Assembly (NCBI RefSeq): GCF_022763245.1
Contig: NZ_JALEGV010000034.1
Span: 46,228-110,227 of the forward strand
Direction: 5' to 3'
Source: Oricola sp.
GTDB lineage: Bacteria > Pseudomonadota > Alphaproteobacteria > Rhizobiales > Rhizobiaceae
DNA length: 64,000 bases
A program made the translations under genes and the position numbers. Within the stretch, counting starts at the first letter, position 1; each line of letters begins with the position of its first letter. The notes beneath the pieces were generated by a model. That model was not told the origin of the DNA. It worked only from the letters and a program-made list of their open reading frames with translations, and did not search any database. Shown piece after piece: positions 56,009-64,000 of this stretch.

Positions 56009-57550
56009 ATGAGCGAAGCCTTTCCGCTGGGAACCGTGGACGTCGAAAGCGTTCCGGGCCCGGCGTTGCGCTATTCCTTCTGCTCGCTGGTCACCGATGT
56101 CGGCCTCTATCGCGAGATGGTGGCGTCCTTCCGCGAGAAGGGCTTCTCCGAAGCGGCCTGCGAGTTCCTCTATGTCGACAACACCGCCGGGAACCGGTTC
56201 GACGCCTATGCCGGCCTCAATGTCCTGATCGCCCGGGCGCGCGGCGAATTCCTCGTGCTCTGCCATCAGGACATCCTCGCCTGTGACGACATCGCGCTGC
56301 TCGATGCCAGGCTGCAGGAATTGACCGCGCGCGATCCCGACTGGGGCGTCGCCGGCAACGCCGGATACGGCCCCGACGGGCGCATGCCGATCCAGTGCAT
56401 CACCGATATCGGTGGCTACAAGCGCCACGCGGGCGATTTTCCAGAAGAGGTGATCTCGCTCGACGAGAACTTCATCATCGCCCGGCAGTCGACCAATCCG
56501 GGCCTGTCCGCCGATCTCCACGGCTTCCACATGTACGGCCCGGACATGGTCGTCCAGGCGGCGCTCGCCGGTCGCAAGGCCTATGTCATCGGCTTCCATG
56601 TCGAACACCGCGGCCACGCCGTGACCGGGCCTTCCTTCGTGCGGTCGGCGCGCGCCTTCGAGGACAAATACGCCCGTGCGCTGACGCCGCGCCGCGTGCG
56701 CACCACCGTCACGAAATCGGCGATCGGCGCGTCATGGCTCGCCCGCGCGATCCGCGATTTCCGCCGCAACCGGCGCTTCAACCGGCCGGAAGACGTGCTG
56801 CCGCGACGCTTCAAGCTGCGCAAGCTGGCCTATGTGCTGCATGAGCGCCTGCACGGACCGGTCTACCGCATCGGCGGCCATGCCTTCGCCCTTCCGCCCG
56901 GCAGCAACTACGCGCTCCAGCGCGGCGTCGACACGGGCGAATACGAAAGGCCGATGCGCGAATTCGTCGCCAGCCATCTCCCTGAAGGCGTCGATGTCGT
57001 CGAACTCGGCGGCGGCTTCGGCATCGTCAGCCCCTTCATCCGCGACAGGATCGGCCCCGACGCCCGGCACGTCATCGTCGAGGCGCATGAGGCGCTCGCG
57101 CCTTATCTGAACCGCAACACGGACCTGAAGCGGAACGCCGGGAAGACGACGCTCGTCACCGCCGCCATCGCCTATGAGGGCAAGCCGCAGGTCGATTTCC
57201 TGCTCCGCCCGCTGATGACCATGAGTCGGCTCGCGCGGGGCGCCGACGACGGCCCCGTCGTCCCGGTTCCGGCGAAAACCCTGTCGCAGGTGCTTGAAGA
57301 GACGGGCGTTCAGGGTCCATACGCTCTCGTGTGCGACATCGAGGGAACCGAATTCGATGTCTTCGAATGCGACAGTGCCGCATTGCGCGACTGCGTCTGC
57401 GTCATTGTTGAAATCAACCCGCGTTTTTTCCACGATAGAGGTCGAACGGTGCGAGACTGGCTGAACCTGTTTCACGAGGCCGGTTTTGAGATTGTCGATG
57501 AGGACACCAATGTCATCGTCGGCAGGAAACCGCGCCCGACCGTCAATTGA
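56009..57550 (+). CDS. Glycosyltransferase-FkbM methyltransferase fusion protein
   Basis: A 513-residue two-domain protein. Residues about 15-270 resemble a GT-A-like glycosyltransferase, with a CHQDIL segment in the place of the usual DxD. Residues about 310-505 are an FkbM-type SAM methyltransferase, with motif I VVELGGGFGIVS and LVCDIEGTEFDVFE. Such fusions decorate surface polysaccharides by adding and O-methylating a sugar. It starts 14 bp after metG and ends 15 bp before the TatD-like gene, so it appears inserted between genes that are usually adjacent in related genomes. Confidence 0.85.
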   Translation: MSEAFPLGTVDVESVPGPALRYSFCSLVTDVGLYREMVASFREKGFSEAACEFLYVDNTAGNRFDAYAGLNVLIARARGEFLVLCHQDILACDDIALLDARLQELTARDPDWGVAGNAGYGPDGRMPIQCITDIGGYKRHAGDFPEEVISLDENFIIARQSTNPGLSADLHGFHMYGPDMVVQAALAGRKAYVIGFHVEHRGHAVTGPSFVRSARAFEDKYARALTPRRVRTTVTKSAIGASWLARAIRDFRRNRRFNRPEDVLPRRFKLRKLAYVLHERLHGPVYRIGGHAFALPPGSNYALQRGVDTGEYERPMREFVASHLPEGVDVVELGGGFGIVSPFIRDRIGPDARHVIVEAHEALAPYLNRNTDLKRNAGKTTLVTAAIAYEGKPQVDFLLRPLMTMSRLARGADDGPVVPVPAKTLSQVLEETGVQGPYALVCDIEGTEFDVFECDSAALRDCVCVIVEINPRFFHDRGRTVRDWLNLFHEAGFEIVDEDTNVIVGRKPRPTVN

Positions 57551-57565
57551 AGCCCGTCTGCACCC

Positions 57566-58354
57566 ATGCTCATCGACAGCCATTGCCATCTCGATTACCC
57601 CGATTTCGCCGAGGAGCGTGACGCGATCGTCCAGCGCGCGCGTGACGCCGGCATCGTCCGCATGGTCACGATCTCCACCCATGTCCGCCGCTTCGACGAC
57701 ATCCGCGCCATCGCCGACGCCTATGACGACGTCTTCTGCTCGGTCGGCACGCATCCGCACAATGCCGACCAGGAACTCGACGTCACCGCCGACGACCTCG
57801 TGCGCCTGGCCGAGGGCGCGAAGGTCGTGGCGATCGGCGAGGCCGGGCTCGACTACTATTACGACAAGGCGCCGCGCGACGCGCAGGCCGAGGGCTTCCG
57901 GCGCCATATCGAGGCGGCCCGCCGCACCGGCCTGCCGCTCGTCATCCACGCGCGCGACGCCGACGAGGACATGATCGCGATCCTGACGGAGGAAACGCGA
58001 GGGAAGGGGGCCTTCCCCTTCATTCTGCACTGCTTTTCCTCGGGCCGCGCGCTGGCCGAGGCCGGCGTGGCGCTGGGTGGCTACGTGTCCTTTTCCGGCA
58101 TCCTGACCTTCAAGAACTCGCAGGCCATCCGCGACATCGCCCGCGACGTTCCCGCCGACCGGCTGCTCGTGGAAACCGACGCGCCGTTTCTCGCGCCGCC
58201 GCCGCATCGCGGCAAGCGCAACGAGCCGGCCTATGTGAAGAACACCGCCCAGGTGCTGGCCGACGTGCGCGGCGTGACGCTGGAGGAGATCGGCCGGACG
58301 ACGACGGAGAATTTCTACCGCCTGTTTGCGAAAGTGCCGCGCCACGATGCCTGA
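57566..58354 (+). CDS. TatD-family metal-dependent deoxyribonuclease
   Basis: A 262-residue TIM-barrel hydrolase. Metal ligands are visible in DSHCHLD, the glutamate in GEAGLDYYYD, histidines in VIHARD and LHCFSSG, and the aspartate in VETDAPFL. TatD proteins act as 3'-5' exonucleases in DNA repair or quality control. It overlaps the downstream MBL-fold gene by 8 bp, an arrangement conserved after metG in Hyphomicrobiales. Confidence 0.95.
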   Translation: MLIDSHCHLDYPDFAEERDAIVQRARDAGIVRMVTISTHVRRFDDIRAIADAYDDVFCSVGTHPHNADQELDVTADDLVRLAEGAKVVAIGEAGLDYYYDKAPRDAQAEGFRRHIEAARRTGLPLVIHARDADEDMIAILTEETRGKGAFPFILHCFSSGRALAEAGVALGGYVSFSGILTFKNSQAIRDIARDVPADRLLVETDAPFLAPPPHRGKRNEPAYVKNTAQVLADVRGVTLEEIGRTTTENFYRLFAKVPRHDA

Positions 58355-59171
58355 TCCCGACATGGCGACAATGCGCTACACGGTCCTTGGCTGCGGCTCG
58401 TCTCCGGGCACGCCGCGGCTCAACGGCGACTGGGGCAATTGCGACCCGCACAATCCGCGCAACCGCCGCCTGCGGGCGTCGCTCTTCGCCGAGCGCATCG
58501 CGCCCTCCGGCGAGCGCACCTGCGTCGTCATCGACACCGGCCCGGATTTCCGCCAGCAGATGCTCGACGTTCAGGCCCGCCAGCTCGACGGCGTCGTCTA
58601 CACCCATCCGCATGCCGACCACATCCATGGCATCGACGACCTGCGCACCTTCGTCCTGTGGCAGAAGCGGCTCGTCGACATCTGGGCCGACGACGCCACC
58701 TATGAGCGCCTGTGGGAGGGGTTCCGCTACTGTTTCGAGACGCCGGCCGGTAGCGGCTATCCGCCGATCCTGCGGCGCCAGCCGATCGCACTCGACCAGC
58801 CGTTCCCGGTGTCGGGGCCGGGGGGCGACATCGTCTTCCAACCGCTCGTCCAGCAGCATGGCAGGATCCATTCGCTCGGCTTCCGCATCGGCGATTTCGC
58901 CTATTGCTCCGACGTCAGTTCCTATCCCGACGAGACGCTGGCGCAGATGCAGGGCCTCGACGTGCTCATCATCGACGCGCTGCAATATCGCGAACATCCG
59001 AGCCATCTGTCGCTGCAGCAGGCGCTGGACGTGATTATGGAACTGGCGCCCAAACGCGCATATCTGACCCATATGCACATTCCGCTCGATTACGACACGG
59101 TGCGCGCCGAGACGCCCGATCACGTCGAGCCGGCCCATGACGGGCTTGTCATCGAACTGGAGACCGCATGA
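58347..59171 (+). CDS. MBL-fold metallohydrolase (PhnP-like phosphodiesterase family)
   Basis: A 274-residue metallo-beta-lactamase-fold protein with the metal motif THPHADHIHG, a further ligand in CSDVS, and histidines near LTHMHIPL. PhnP-like members cleave cyclic phosphodiesters; the substrate here is unproven. The start at 58347 gives an 8-bp overlap with the TatD-like gene; later ATGs at 58362 and 58371 are possible. The YbaK-like gene overlaps its stop by 4 bp. Confidence 0.92.
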   Translation: MPDPDMATMRYTVLGCGSSPGTPRLNGDWGNCDPHNPRNRRLRASLFAERIAPSGERTCVVIDTGPDFRQQMLDVQARQLDGVVYTHPHADHIHGIDDLRTFVLWQKRLVDIWADDATYERLWEGFRYCFETPAGSGYPPILRRQPIALDQPFPVSGPGGDIVFQPLVQQHGRIHSLGFRIGDFAYCSDVSSYPDETLAQMQGLDVLIIDALQYREHPSHLSLQQALDVIMELAPKRAYLTHMHIPLDYDTVRAETPDHVEPAHDGLVIELETA

Positions 59172-59668
59172 GCGACCCCGTCGTCCCGAAGCCCGGTTCG
59201 AGCATGGAGCGCGTCGCCAAGGACGCCGAACGTCTCGGGCTCCAGATCGAGCTCAGGGTCATGGACCAGTCGACGCGCACGGCCGAAGACGCCGCGGCCG
59301 CGTGTGGCTGCGCCGTCGGCCAGATCGTCAAGTCTCTGGTCTTCGAGAATGCCGAAAACGGTGCTCTTGTCCTGCTTCTCGTGTCAGGTGATCACAACGC
59401 CGATCTGGATTACATTTCAACGCGCTACGGCCTGAAGCTCAAGCGATGTGACGGCCGCCGCGTGCGCGACGAGACGGGCTTCGCCATCGGCGGCGTCGCA
59501 CCCGTCGGCCACAAGGCGCCGATCGCCACATGGCTGGACGAGAGCCTGCTGGGCTACGCAATCGTGTGGGCGGCCGCCGGACGTCCGGACAGCGTCTTCA
59601 GCGTCGATCCCAAGGCACTGACGGACGCCGTCAAACCGCAGGTCATAGCGGTACGGGACACCAAATAG
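59168..59668 (+). CDS. YbaK/ProX-family aminoacyl-tRNA deacylase
   Basis: A 166-residue single-domain editing protein of the YbaK/prolyl-tRNA editing family. The conserved lysine lies in GQIVKSLVF and the GGVAPVGH loop is present. It hydrolyses mischarged aminoacyl-tRNAs (for example Cys- or Ala-tRNA-Pro) in the cytosol. The ATGA overlap with the MBL gene links it to the upstream operon. Confidence 0.92.
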   Translation: MSDPVVPKPGSSMERVAKDAERLGLQIELRVMDQSTRTAEDAAAACGCAVGQIVKSLVFENAENGALVLLLVSGDHNADLDYISTRYGLKLKRCDGRRVRDETGFAIGGVAPVGHKAPIATWLDESLLGYAIVWAAAGRPDSVFSVDPKALTDAVKPQVIAVRDTK

Positions 59669-59781
59669 TTCCATAATCCATCTTATGCGACAAGCGGATT
59701 TGGCGGTAAGTGCACGCGGCTTTGACAACGGCATGGCGGCTTTGATAGCGCCTTGAGCGTCCAACCGTTGCGGAGACCGTG

Positions 59782-60642
59782 ATGTTCGCAGGCTTTGAGG
59801 AGATCGACGTCGCGCTCGACGGCGCGACGATCCACGCCAGGGTCGGCGGCGCCGGCGAGCCCCTGCTCCTGCTGCACGGCTATCCGCAGACCCACGCCAT
59901 GTGGCACGGCATCGCCGAAGACCTCGCGCGCAGCCATCGCGTCGTCGTCGCGGATCTGCGCGGCTATGGCGACAGCCTCGCCCATGACGGCGATTTCACC
60001 TTCCGCGCCATGGCCCGCGACCAGGTGGCGCTGATGGCGCATCTCGGCCACGAGAGCTTCCACGTCGTCTCCCACGATCGCGGCGCCCGCACCGCCCACC
60101 GCATGGTGCTCGATCACGAAAGCGCCGTGCGCTCGCTGGTGCTGATGGACATCCTGCCGACGCTCGACGCCTGGCGCACCATGGATGACTGGCTCGCCAG
60201 GCGCTATTTCCACTGGCTCTTCCTGTCCCAGCCCGGCGACATGCCTCGCCGGCTGATCTCCGGCGATCCAATCCTCTTCCTGCATTCCGCGCTGGCCGGC
60301 CTCTCGGCCAGTCTCGACATGTTCGATCCGGATGCGCTCGCCGAATACGAGCGCGCGGCGCGCAAGCCGGACGTGGTGGCCGCCTGGTGCGGAGACTACA
60401 CCGCCGCCGCCACCTCCGACCTCGACCACGACCGCGCCGATCTCGGCCGGACCAGCGCCGTTCCCTGCCTCGTCCTGTGGGGCGCCCGCGGCGTCGTCGC
60501 GCATCACATCGATCCGCTCGACGCCTGGCGCGCCTGGTTCCCGGCCGTCACCGGCCACGCGATCGACACCGGCCACTTCCTCGTCGAGGAACGCCCGGCC
60601 GACGTGCTCGCGGCCCTGAACGCCCATTTCGCGCGCCTTTGA
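59782..60642 (+). CDS. Alpha/beta hydrolase, fluoroacetate/haloacetate dehalogenase-like
   Basis: A 286-residue alpha/beta hydrolase with an aspartate nucleophile, Asp99 in SHDRGAR. Arg100 and Arg103, the pair that binds carboxylate, and His144-Trp145, the halide-pocket pair, are at constant offset from the characterised fluoroacetate dehalogenase. Tyr206, Asp123 and His265 complete the predicted site. These enzymes hydrolyse haloacetates to glycolate. ATG at 59782 is used; GTG at 59779 is adjacent. It stands alone between the YbaK-like gene and ddl. An epoxide hydrolase is less likely because no lid tyrosine pair is evident. Confidence 0.85.
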   Translation: MFAGFEEIDVALDGATIHARVGGAGEPLLLLHGYPQTHAMWHGIAEDLARSHRVVVADLRGYGDSLAHDGDFTFRAMARDQVALMAHLGHESFHVVSHDRGARTAHRMVLDHESAVRSLVLMDILPTLDAWRTMDDWLARRYFHWLFLSQPGDMPRRLISGDPILFLHSALAGLSASLDMFDPDALAEYERAARKPDVVAAWCGDYTAAATSDLDHDRADLGRTSAVPCLVLWGARGVVAHHIDPLDAWRAWFPAVTGHAIDTGHFLVEERPADVLAALNAHFARL

Positions 60643-60669
60643 CGCCACAATTCCAGTCCGGAGATCTCG

Positions 60670-61740
60670 ATGACCGCTTCCCCCGAACGCCTGCGCATCG
60701 CCGTCCTCTATGGCGGCCGCTCGGCCGAGCATGATGTGTCGGTCATGTCCGCCACCAATGTCGTGGCCGGCCTCGATCCGGCGAAATACGACGTCGTGCC
60801 GGTCTTCGTCACGCGCGAGGGCCAGTGGCGTTCGGCGAGCTTCGCCGACGGCACGCTGACGGCCGACGAGACAGGTCCCGAACTCGCGCTCGTTCCGGGC
60901 GGTCGCGGCCGCCTCCTCGCCGCCGGCCCGGACGGCACCGACGAACTGCCGCCGATCGGCGCGCTCTTTCCCGTCCTGCACGGCCCGCATGGCGAGGACG
61001 GTTCGGTCCAGGGCCTGGCCGCCGTCGCCCGTGTGCCGCTCGTCGGTTGCGGCATCGCCGGTTCGGCGACCTCCATCGACAAGGATCTCGCCAAGCGCCT
61101 GCTGCGCGACGCCGGCATCCCCGTCGCCCGCTCGCTCGTGCTGCGCCAGGGCGACACCCTGCTGTCCTTCGCCGAACTGCAAACGCAACTCGGCCTGCCC
61201 GTCTTCGTGAAACCCGCACGCCAGGGCTCGTCCGTCGGCGTCTCCAAGGTCGCCGACGCCGCCGGCTACGACGCCGCGCTCGCCGAAGGCTTCCGGCACG
61301 ACGACAAGCTCCTCGCCGAGGAATTCATCGACGGCCGCGAGATCGAATTCGCCGTGCTCGAAGACCCGCAAGGCGCCCTCGCCGTCTCGCGCCCCGGCGA
61401 GATCGTCCCGGCCGAAAGTCACGGCTTCTACAGCTACGACGCCAAGTATGTCGACGCCGACGGCGCGGCCCTGAAGATCCCGGCCGAACTCGCCCCCGAC
61501 ATGGAGGCACGCCTGCGCGACATGGCCGCCACCGCCTTCCGCGCCACCGGCTGCGACGCCATGGCCCGCGTCGATTTCTTCGTCACCGCCGACATGCGCT
61601 GCCTGGTCAACGAGATCAACACGATCCCGGGCTTCACCGACATCTCCATGTACGCCAAGGCGCTCGCCGCCAGCGGCATTGCCTATGCCGAGCTGCTGGA
61701 TCGCCTCATCGCCCACGGCCTCGCCCGCGCCGCGCGGTAA
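60670..61740 (+). CDS. ddl: D-alanine--D-alanine ligase
   Basis: A 356-residue ATP-grasp ligase that makes D-Ala-D-Ala for peptidoglycan. It has the N-terminal GGRSAEHDVSVMSA loop, HGPHGEDGSVQG, the SVGVSKV region and the metal-binding NEINTIPGFTDISMY. The length fits the DdlA-type subgroup. It starts 28 bp after the dehalogenase-like gene. Alphaproteobacteria usually have another copy in the division cluster, so this may be a second ligase. Confidence 0.95.
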   Translation: MTASPERLRIAVLYGGRSAEHDVSVMSATNVVAGLDPAKYDVVPVFVTREGQWRSASFADGTLTADETGPELALVPGGRGRLLAAGPDGTDELPPIGALFPVLHGPHGEDGSVQGLAAVARVPLVGCGIAGSATSIDKDLAKRLLRDAGIPVARSLVLRQGDTLLSFAELQTQLGLPVFVKPARQGSSVGVSKVADAAGYDAALAEGFRHDDKLLAEEFIDGREIEFAVLEDPQGALAVSRPGEIVPAESHGFYSYDAKYVDADGAALKIPAELAPDMEARLRDMAATAFRATGCDAMARVDFFVTADMRCLVNEINTIPGFTDISMYAKALAASGIAYAELLDRLIAHGLARAAR

Positions 61741-61857
61741 CGCGTCGCGCCATGGTCGTCTTACGTTGGGTCAATTCCGTTGATCGGCGTCAATGAGGAC
61801 CGCTCGGGCCGGTCCGATACTTCCTTCCGTTGGGTAATCCTATTTCGGGAGGAAAAA

Positions 61858-62286
61858 ATGAAAACAAGCATTGCACACTACCTGACCGCCCTCACCGTCG
61901 GCATCGGCGTTCTGGGCCTGACCGTGACGAGCGCCGCGGCCGACGACATCGCCATGGGCAAGCAGCTCTTCGGCGAGGCATGCGCCGTCTGCCACGGGGC
62001 CGACGGCAAGGGCGGAGGAGAATTCGCCAGCGAACTGAAGACCGCGCCGCCGAACCTGACGACGCTCTTGAAGGACAATGGCGACGTCTATCCCTTCGTG
62101 AAGGTCTACCAGACCATCGACGGACGGGCCGAGACTCGCGCCCATGGCGCCGGCGACATGCCGATCTGGGGCACGGTCTTCTCGCGCGACGCCACCGGCG
62201 GCACGCAGCCCTTCAGCGCCGAACTGCTGGTGCGCGCCCGCATGGTCGCGCTGGTCGAATACATCGAGTCGATCCAGCAGCCATAG
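61858..62286 (+). CDS. Periplasmic c-type cytochrome
   Basis: A 142-residue class I cytochrome c. It has a signal peptide (cleavage near SAAA-DD, residue 28), a single haem-binding CAVCH (Cys42, Cys45, His46), and a probable axial methionine in GDMPIWG. It would carry electrons in the periplasm. GGGAGG lies 5 bases before the ATG at 61858. No terminal oxidase or other obvious partner is adjacent. Confidence 0.93.
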   Translation: MKTSIAHYLTALTVGIGVLGLTVTSAAADDIAMGKQLFGEACAVCHGADGKGGGEFASELKTAPPNLTTLLKDNGDVYPFVKVYQTIDGRAETRAHGAGDMPIWGTVFSRDATGGTQPFSAELLVRARMVALVEYIESIQQP

Positions 62287-62408
62287 GCAAGCCTGTCGGG
62301 GCGTTTCGGCGCCCCGATCCCTTCATAAGCCGCCCGCAGCCGCGGATTCTGTGGATGCCCGGCATCTGTCATCTCGCCGTCTTCGCGTTTTCGCATAAGA
62401 ATGGCGCC

Positions 62409-63239
62409 ATGACCCCTTCCCGCGACATTTCCCGCCTGATCGAGATCATGGCCCGGCTGCGCGATCCCGAGACCGGCTGTCCCTGGGATGTCGAGCAGAC
62501 CTTCTCCACGATCGTCCCCTACACGATCGAGGAGGCCTACGAGGTCGCCGACGCGATCGAGCGCGACGACATGGTCGATCTGCCCGACGAATTGGGCGAC
62601 CTGCTGCTCCAGGTGGTCTTCCACGCGCGCATGGCCGAGGAAGCCGGCCACTTCGAATTCGGCGACGTCGTCGAGGCGATCACCAGGAAGATGATCCGCC
62701 GCCACCCGCACGTCTTCGGGCCGGACAACGTCCGCGGCAAGAAGCTCGCCAAGGGCATGTGGGAGAAGATCAAGGCCGAGGAGAAGGCCGAGAAGGCGGC
62801 AAGGCACGCCGAAGCCGCCAAGGCCGCCGGCGTGGAGCCGGGCGAACACCCGTCCCTGCTCGACGACGTGCCCCGCGCCCTGCCCGCCCTGATCCGCGCC
62901 ATCAAGCTGCAACGCAAGGCCGCCCGCGTCGGCTTCGACTGGGACACCGCCCCGCCCATCCTCGACAAGATCGAGGAGGAGATCGGCGAATTGCGCGAGG
63001 CGATGCGATCCGGCGAGGACGACAAGGTGAAGGAGGAATATGGCGACCTCCTCTTCGCGCTCGTCAATCTCGGCCGACACCTCGACGTCGAGCCGGAAGC
63101 AGCCCTTGAGGCCGCCAACCACAAATTCTTCACCCGCTTCCGCCACATAGAAACCGCCCTCGCCGCTCGCGAAAGATCCCCTGCCGACGCCACCCTCGAC
63201 GAGATGGAAGCCCTCTGGCAGGAAGCGAAGACGAAATAG
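62409..63239 (+). CDS. mazG: Nucleoside triphosphate pyrophosphohydrolase
   Basis: A 276-residue MazG with two pyrophosphohydrolase domains. The first has the EExxE pattern in YTIEEAYEVADAIE and LPDELGDLLLQVVFHA. The second repeats it as KIEEEIGELREA and KEEYGDLLFALVNL. MazG hydrolyses NTPs to NMPs and limits mutagenic or alarmone nucleotides. ATG at 62409 gives the family-typical N-terminus (RLIEIMARLRDPETGCPWD). Confidence 0.96.
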   Translation: MTPSRDISRLIEIMARLRDPETGCPWDVEQTFSTIVPYTIEEAYEVADAIERDDMVDLPDELGDLLLQVVFHARMAEEAGHFEFGDVVEAITRKMIRRHPHVFGPDNVRGKKLAKGMWEKIKAEEKAEKAARHAEAAKAAGVEPGEHPSLLDDVPRALPALIRAIKLQRKAARVGFDWDTAPPILDKIEEEIGELREAMRSGEDDKVKEEYGDLLFALVNLGRHLDVEPEAALEAANHKFFTRFRHIETALAARERSPADATLDEMEALWQEAKTK

Positions 63240-63644
63240 GGTTTCGGTCCGCCGGCCTGGCGGGTTCTCGCCGGAGAACATCCGTCGCGCCCGCGCCTCC
63301 CTTCTCCCCCCGTGGGAGAAGGTGGATGCGGCGGTTCCGTGAACCGGCGCAGACGGATGAGGGCCCTCCGAAATCGGGCCTCACCGTCCTTTATCCCTCC
63401 CCACAAGGGGGAGGAAGCGCTCGACCTCGCCCCCTCACCCAACACGTCGAGCCAGGCGCAACAGGCGACGGTTGAACGCAATGCCAGCGCCCTCCCTCCC
63501 CCTTGTGGGGAGGGATAAAGGGTGGGGGTCGTCACGAAGCGACCACTAAAAAACTCCACCAAAATCAAGACTCTGCACCAAATCCGCCGCCCCCGGCGCC
63601 ACCATCTGATCCACCGCCCCGCTCCCCGCCCTTACCCTCGCGCC
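63240..63644. repeat. Intergenic palindromic repeat region (RIME-like)
   Basis: About 400 bp without a credible gene. It contains a short GC-rich stem (CTTCTCCC, CC, CGTGGGAGAAG at 63301-63321) and a long inverted repeat at 63388-63521. Rhizobial genomes carry many such mosaic palindromes between genes. Their copy number cannot be checked here. Confidence 0.65.
63388..63521. repeat. Long imperfect inverted repeat
   Basis: The left arm (63388-63420) begins CCTTTATCCCTCCCCACAAG and ends AGCGC. The right arm (63487-63521) is its near-exact inverse, ending GTGGGGAGGGATAAAGG. About 66 bp separate the arms. Transcripts would fold into a long hairpin; this is typical of a mobile palindromic unit. 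Confidence 0.7.
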
Positions 63645-64000
63645 ATGACCGACGCGCGACCCCACATCTTCGACTGGCCAGCCGCGATCGCCCGCAACCG
63701 GGCGGCGTTGCTGCGTGTCGTCGCGGTTCTGATCCTCTATGCCGGGCTGGACGATGGCGGGGCGCATGACGTTCCGCGCCGTGTCTGGCGCAGGATCGTG
63801 CGGCTGTTGCGACCGGCCGAGGCCGCCGCGCGAAGGCTGATCGTCATCGCCGCGCGCGGCGTCGAGCCCGGCCCGGTCAAGCCCTGGACGGAGAGGCAGC
63901 CCACCGCGCGCGAGGAGCTGCAGGCGGCCGGCCTGCTGGTGATCCACAAAAACGTCAATTTCGGCCTCGCCCGCATGTGGCAGCCGCCGCCCGAAGTCCC
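63645..64000 (+). CDS. Hypothetical protein, C-terminus cut by window edge
   Basis: An open frame of 118 codons from ATG 63645 to the window end with no stop. It begins MTDARPHIFDWPAAIARN and has codon use like its neighbours. A hydrophobic stretch (LRVVAVLILYAGL) lies near residues 23-35, and the rest is arginine-rich. I do not recognise the family. The gene is probably real because the opposite-strand frames look like shadows. The function is unknown. Confidence 0.65.
   Translation, partial: MTDARPHIFDWPAAIARNRAALLRVVAVLILYAGLDDGGAHDVPRRVWRRIVRLLRPAEAAARRLIVIAARGVEPGPVKPWTERQPTAREELQAAGLLVIHKNVNFGLARMWQPPPEV

Noticed and set aside
63546..63976. Minus-strand open frames at the right edge
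   Set aside because: They overlap the plus-strand partial gene at 63645 and the intergenic repeats, and look like shadows. Only the plus-strand frame with a clear start is kept.

Overview
The window looks like a chromosomal segment of an alphaproteobacterium, most likely of the order Hyphomicrobiales (Rhizobiales). The grounds are uniformly high GC, the gene order rlpA - D-Ala-D-Ala carboxypeptidase - tmk - holB - metG - tatD - MBL hydrolase, an IalB-family protein, many LysR regulators and rhizobial-type intergenic palindromes. No transposase, integrase, phage gene or CRISPR array was seen. I cannot name the genus from sequence alone.

Layout. (1) 1-2.5 kb: partial P-type cation ATPase and a tandem universal stress protein. 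(2) 2.7-13.4 kb, minus strand: a LysR regulator, a polyamine/opine-type ABC importer, a form II (CoxL-like) molybdenum hydroxylase of three subunits, an arylformamidase-like hydrolase and CoxG. This reads as uptake and hydroxylation of an unknown, perhaps N-heterocyclic, compound. (3) 13.6-19.9 kb: mmsA with a divergent LysR, then a LigM-like tetrahydrofolate O-demethylase, an orphan TRAP binding protein and a divergent LysR-type regulator that carries two helix-turn-helix domains. (4) 19.9-27.7 kb: a divergent catabolic locus (Gfo/Idh/MocA oxidoreductase, IclR regulator, two KstD-like flavoproteins, NIPSNAP protein, TIM-barrel isomerase, epimerase) around an inverted-repeat operator. (5) 27.8-41.0 kb: a shikimate-dehydrogenase-like enzyme, a LIV-type ABC importer, two SDRs, a third KstD-like flavoprotein, an AraC/PobR-type regulator, a second NIPSNAP, an acyl-CoA dehydrogenase and a CoA-transferase. 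(6) 41.2-49.9 kb: a histidine kinase and OmpR-type regulator followed by a 1766-residue glycine-rich autotransporter and a translationally coupled IalB-like protein. (7) 50.1-64 kb: tRNA-Ser(UGA) and backbone genes for cell wall, DNA replication, translation and nucleotide hygiene, with a fluoroacetate-dehalogenase-like hydrolase and a glycosyltransferase-FkbM fusion inserted.

Strongest new signals. Three intergenic regions of block 5 share an identical bipartite element, TGTCCAA-N16-TCCATT, whose half-sites lie 21 bp apart. Each copy is oriented toward a different operon, and the AraC-family gene sits among them. This defines a probable local regulon for an undescribed catabolic pathway, possibly for an alicyclic or hydroaromatic acid. 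Second, three 10-bp-spaced direct repeats lie between the two-component system and the autotransporter, which suggests a self-contained, signal-controlled surface module. Operator and pathway assignments are inference; gene-family assignments are mostly secure.
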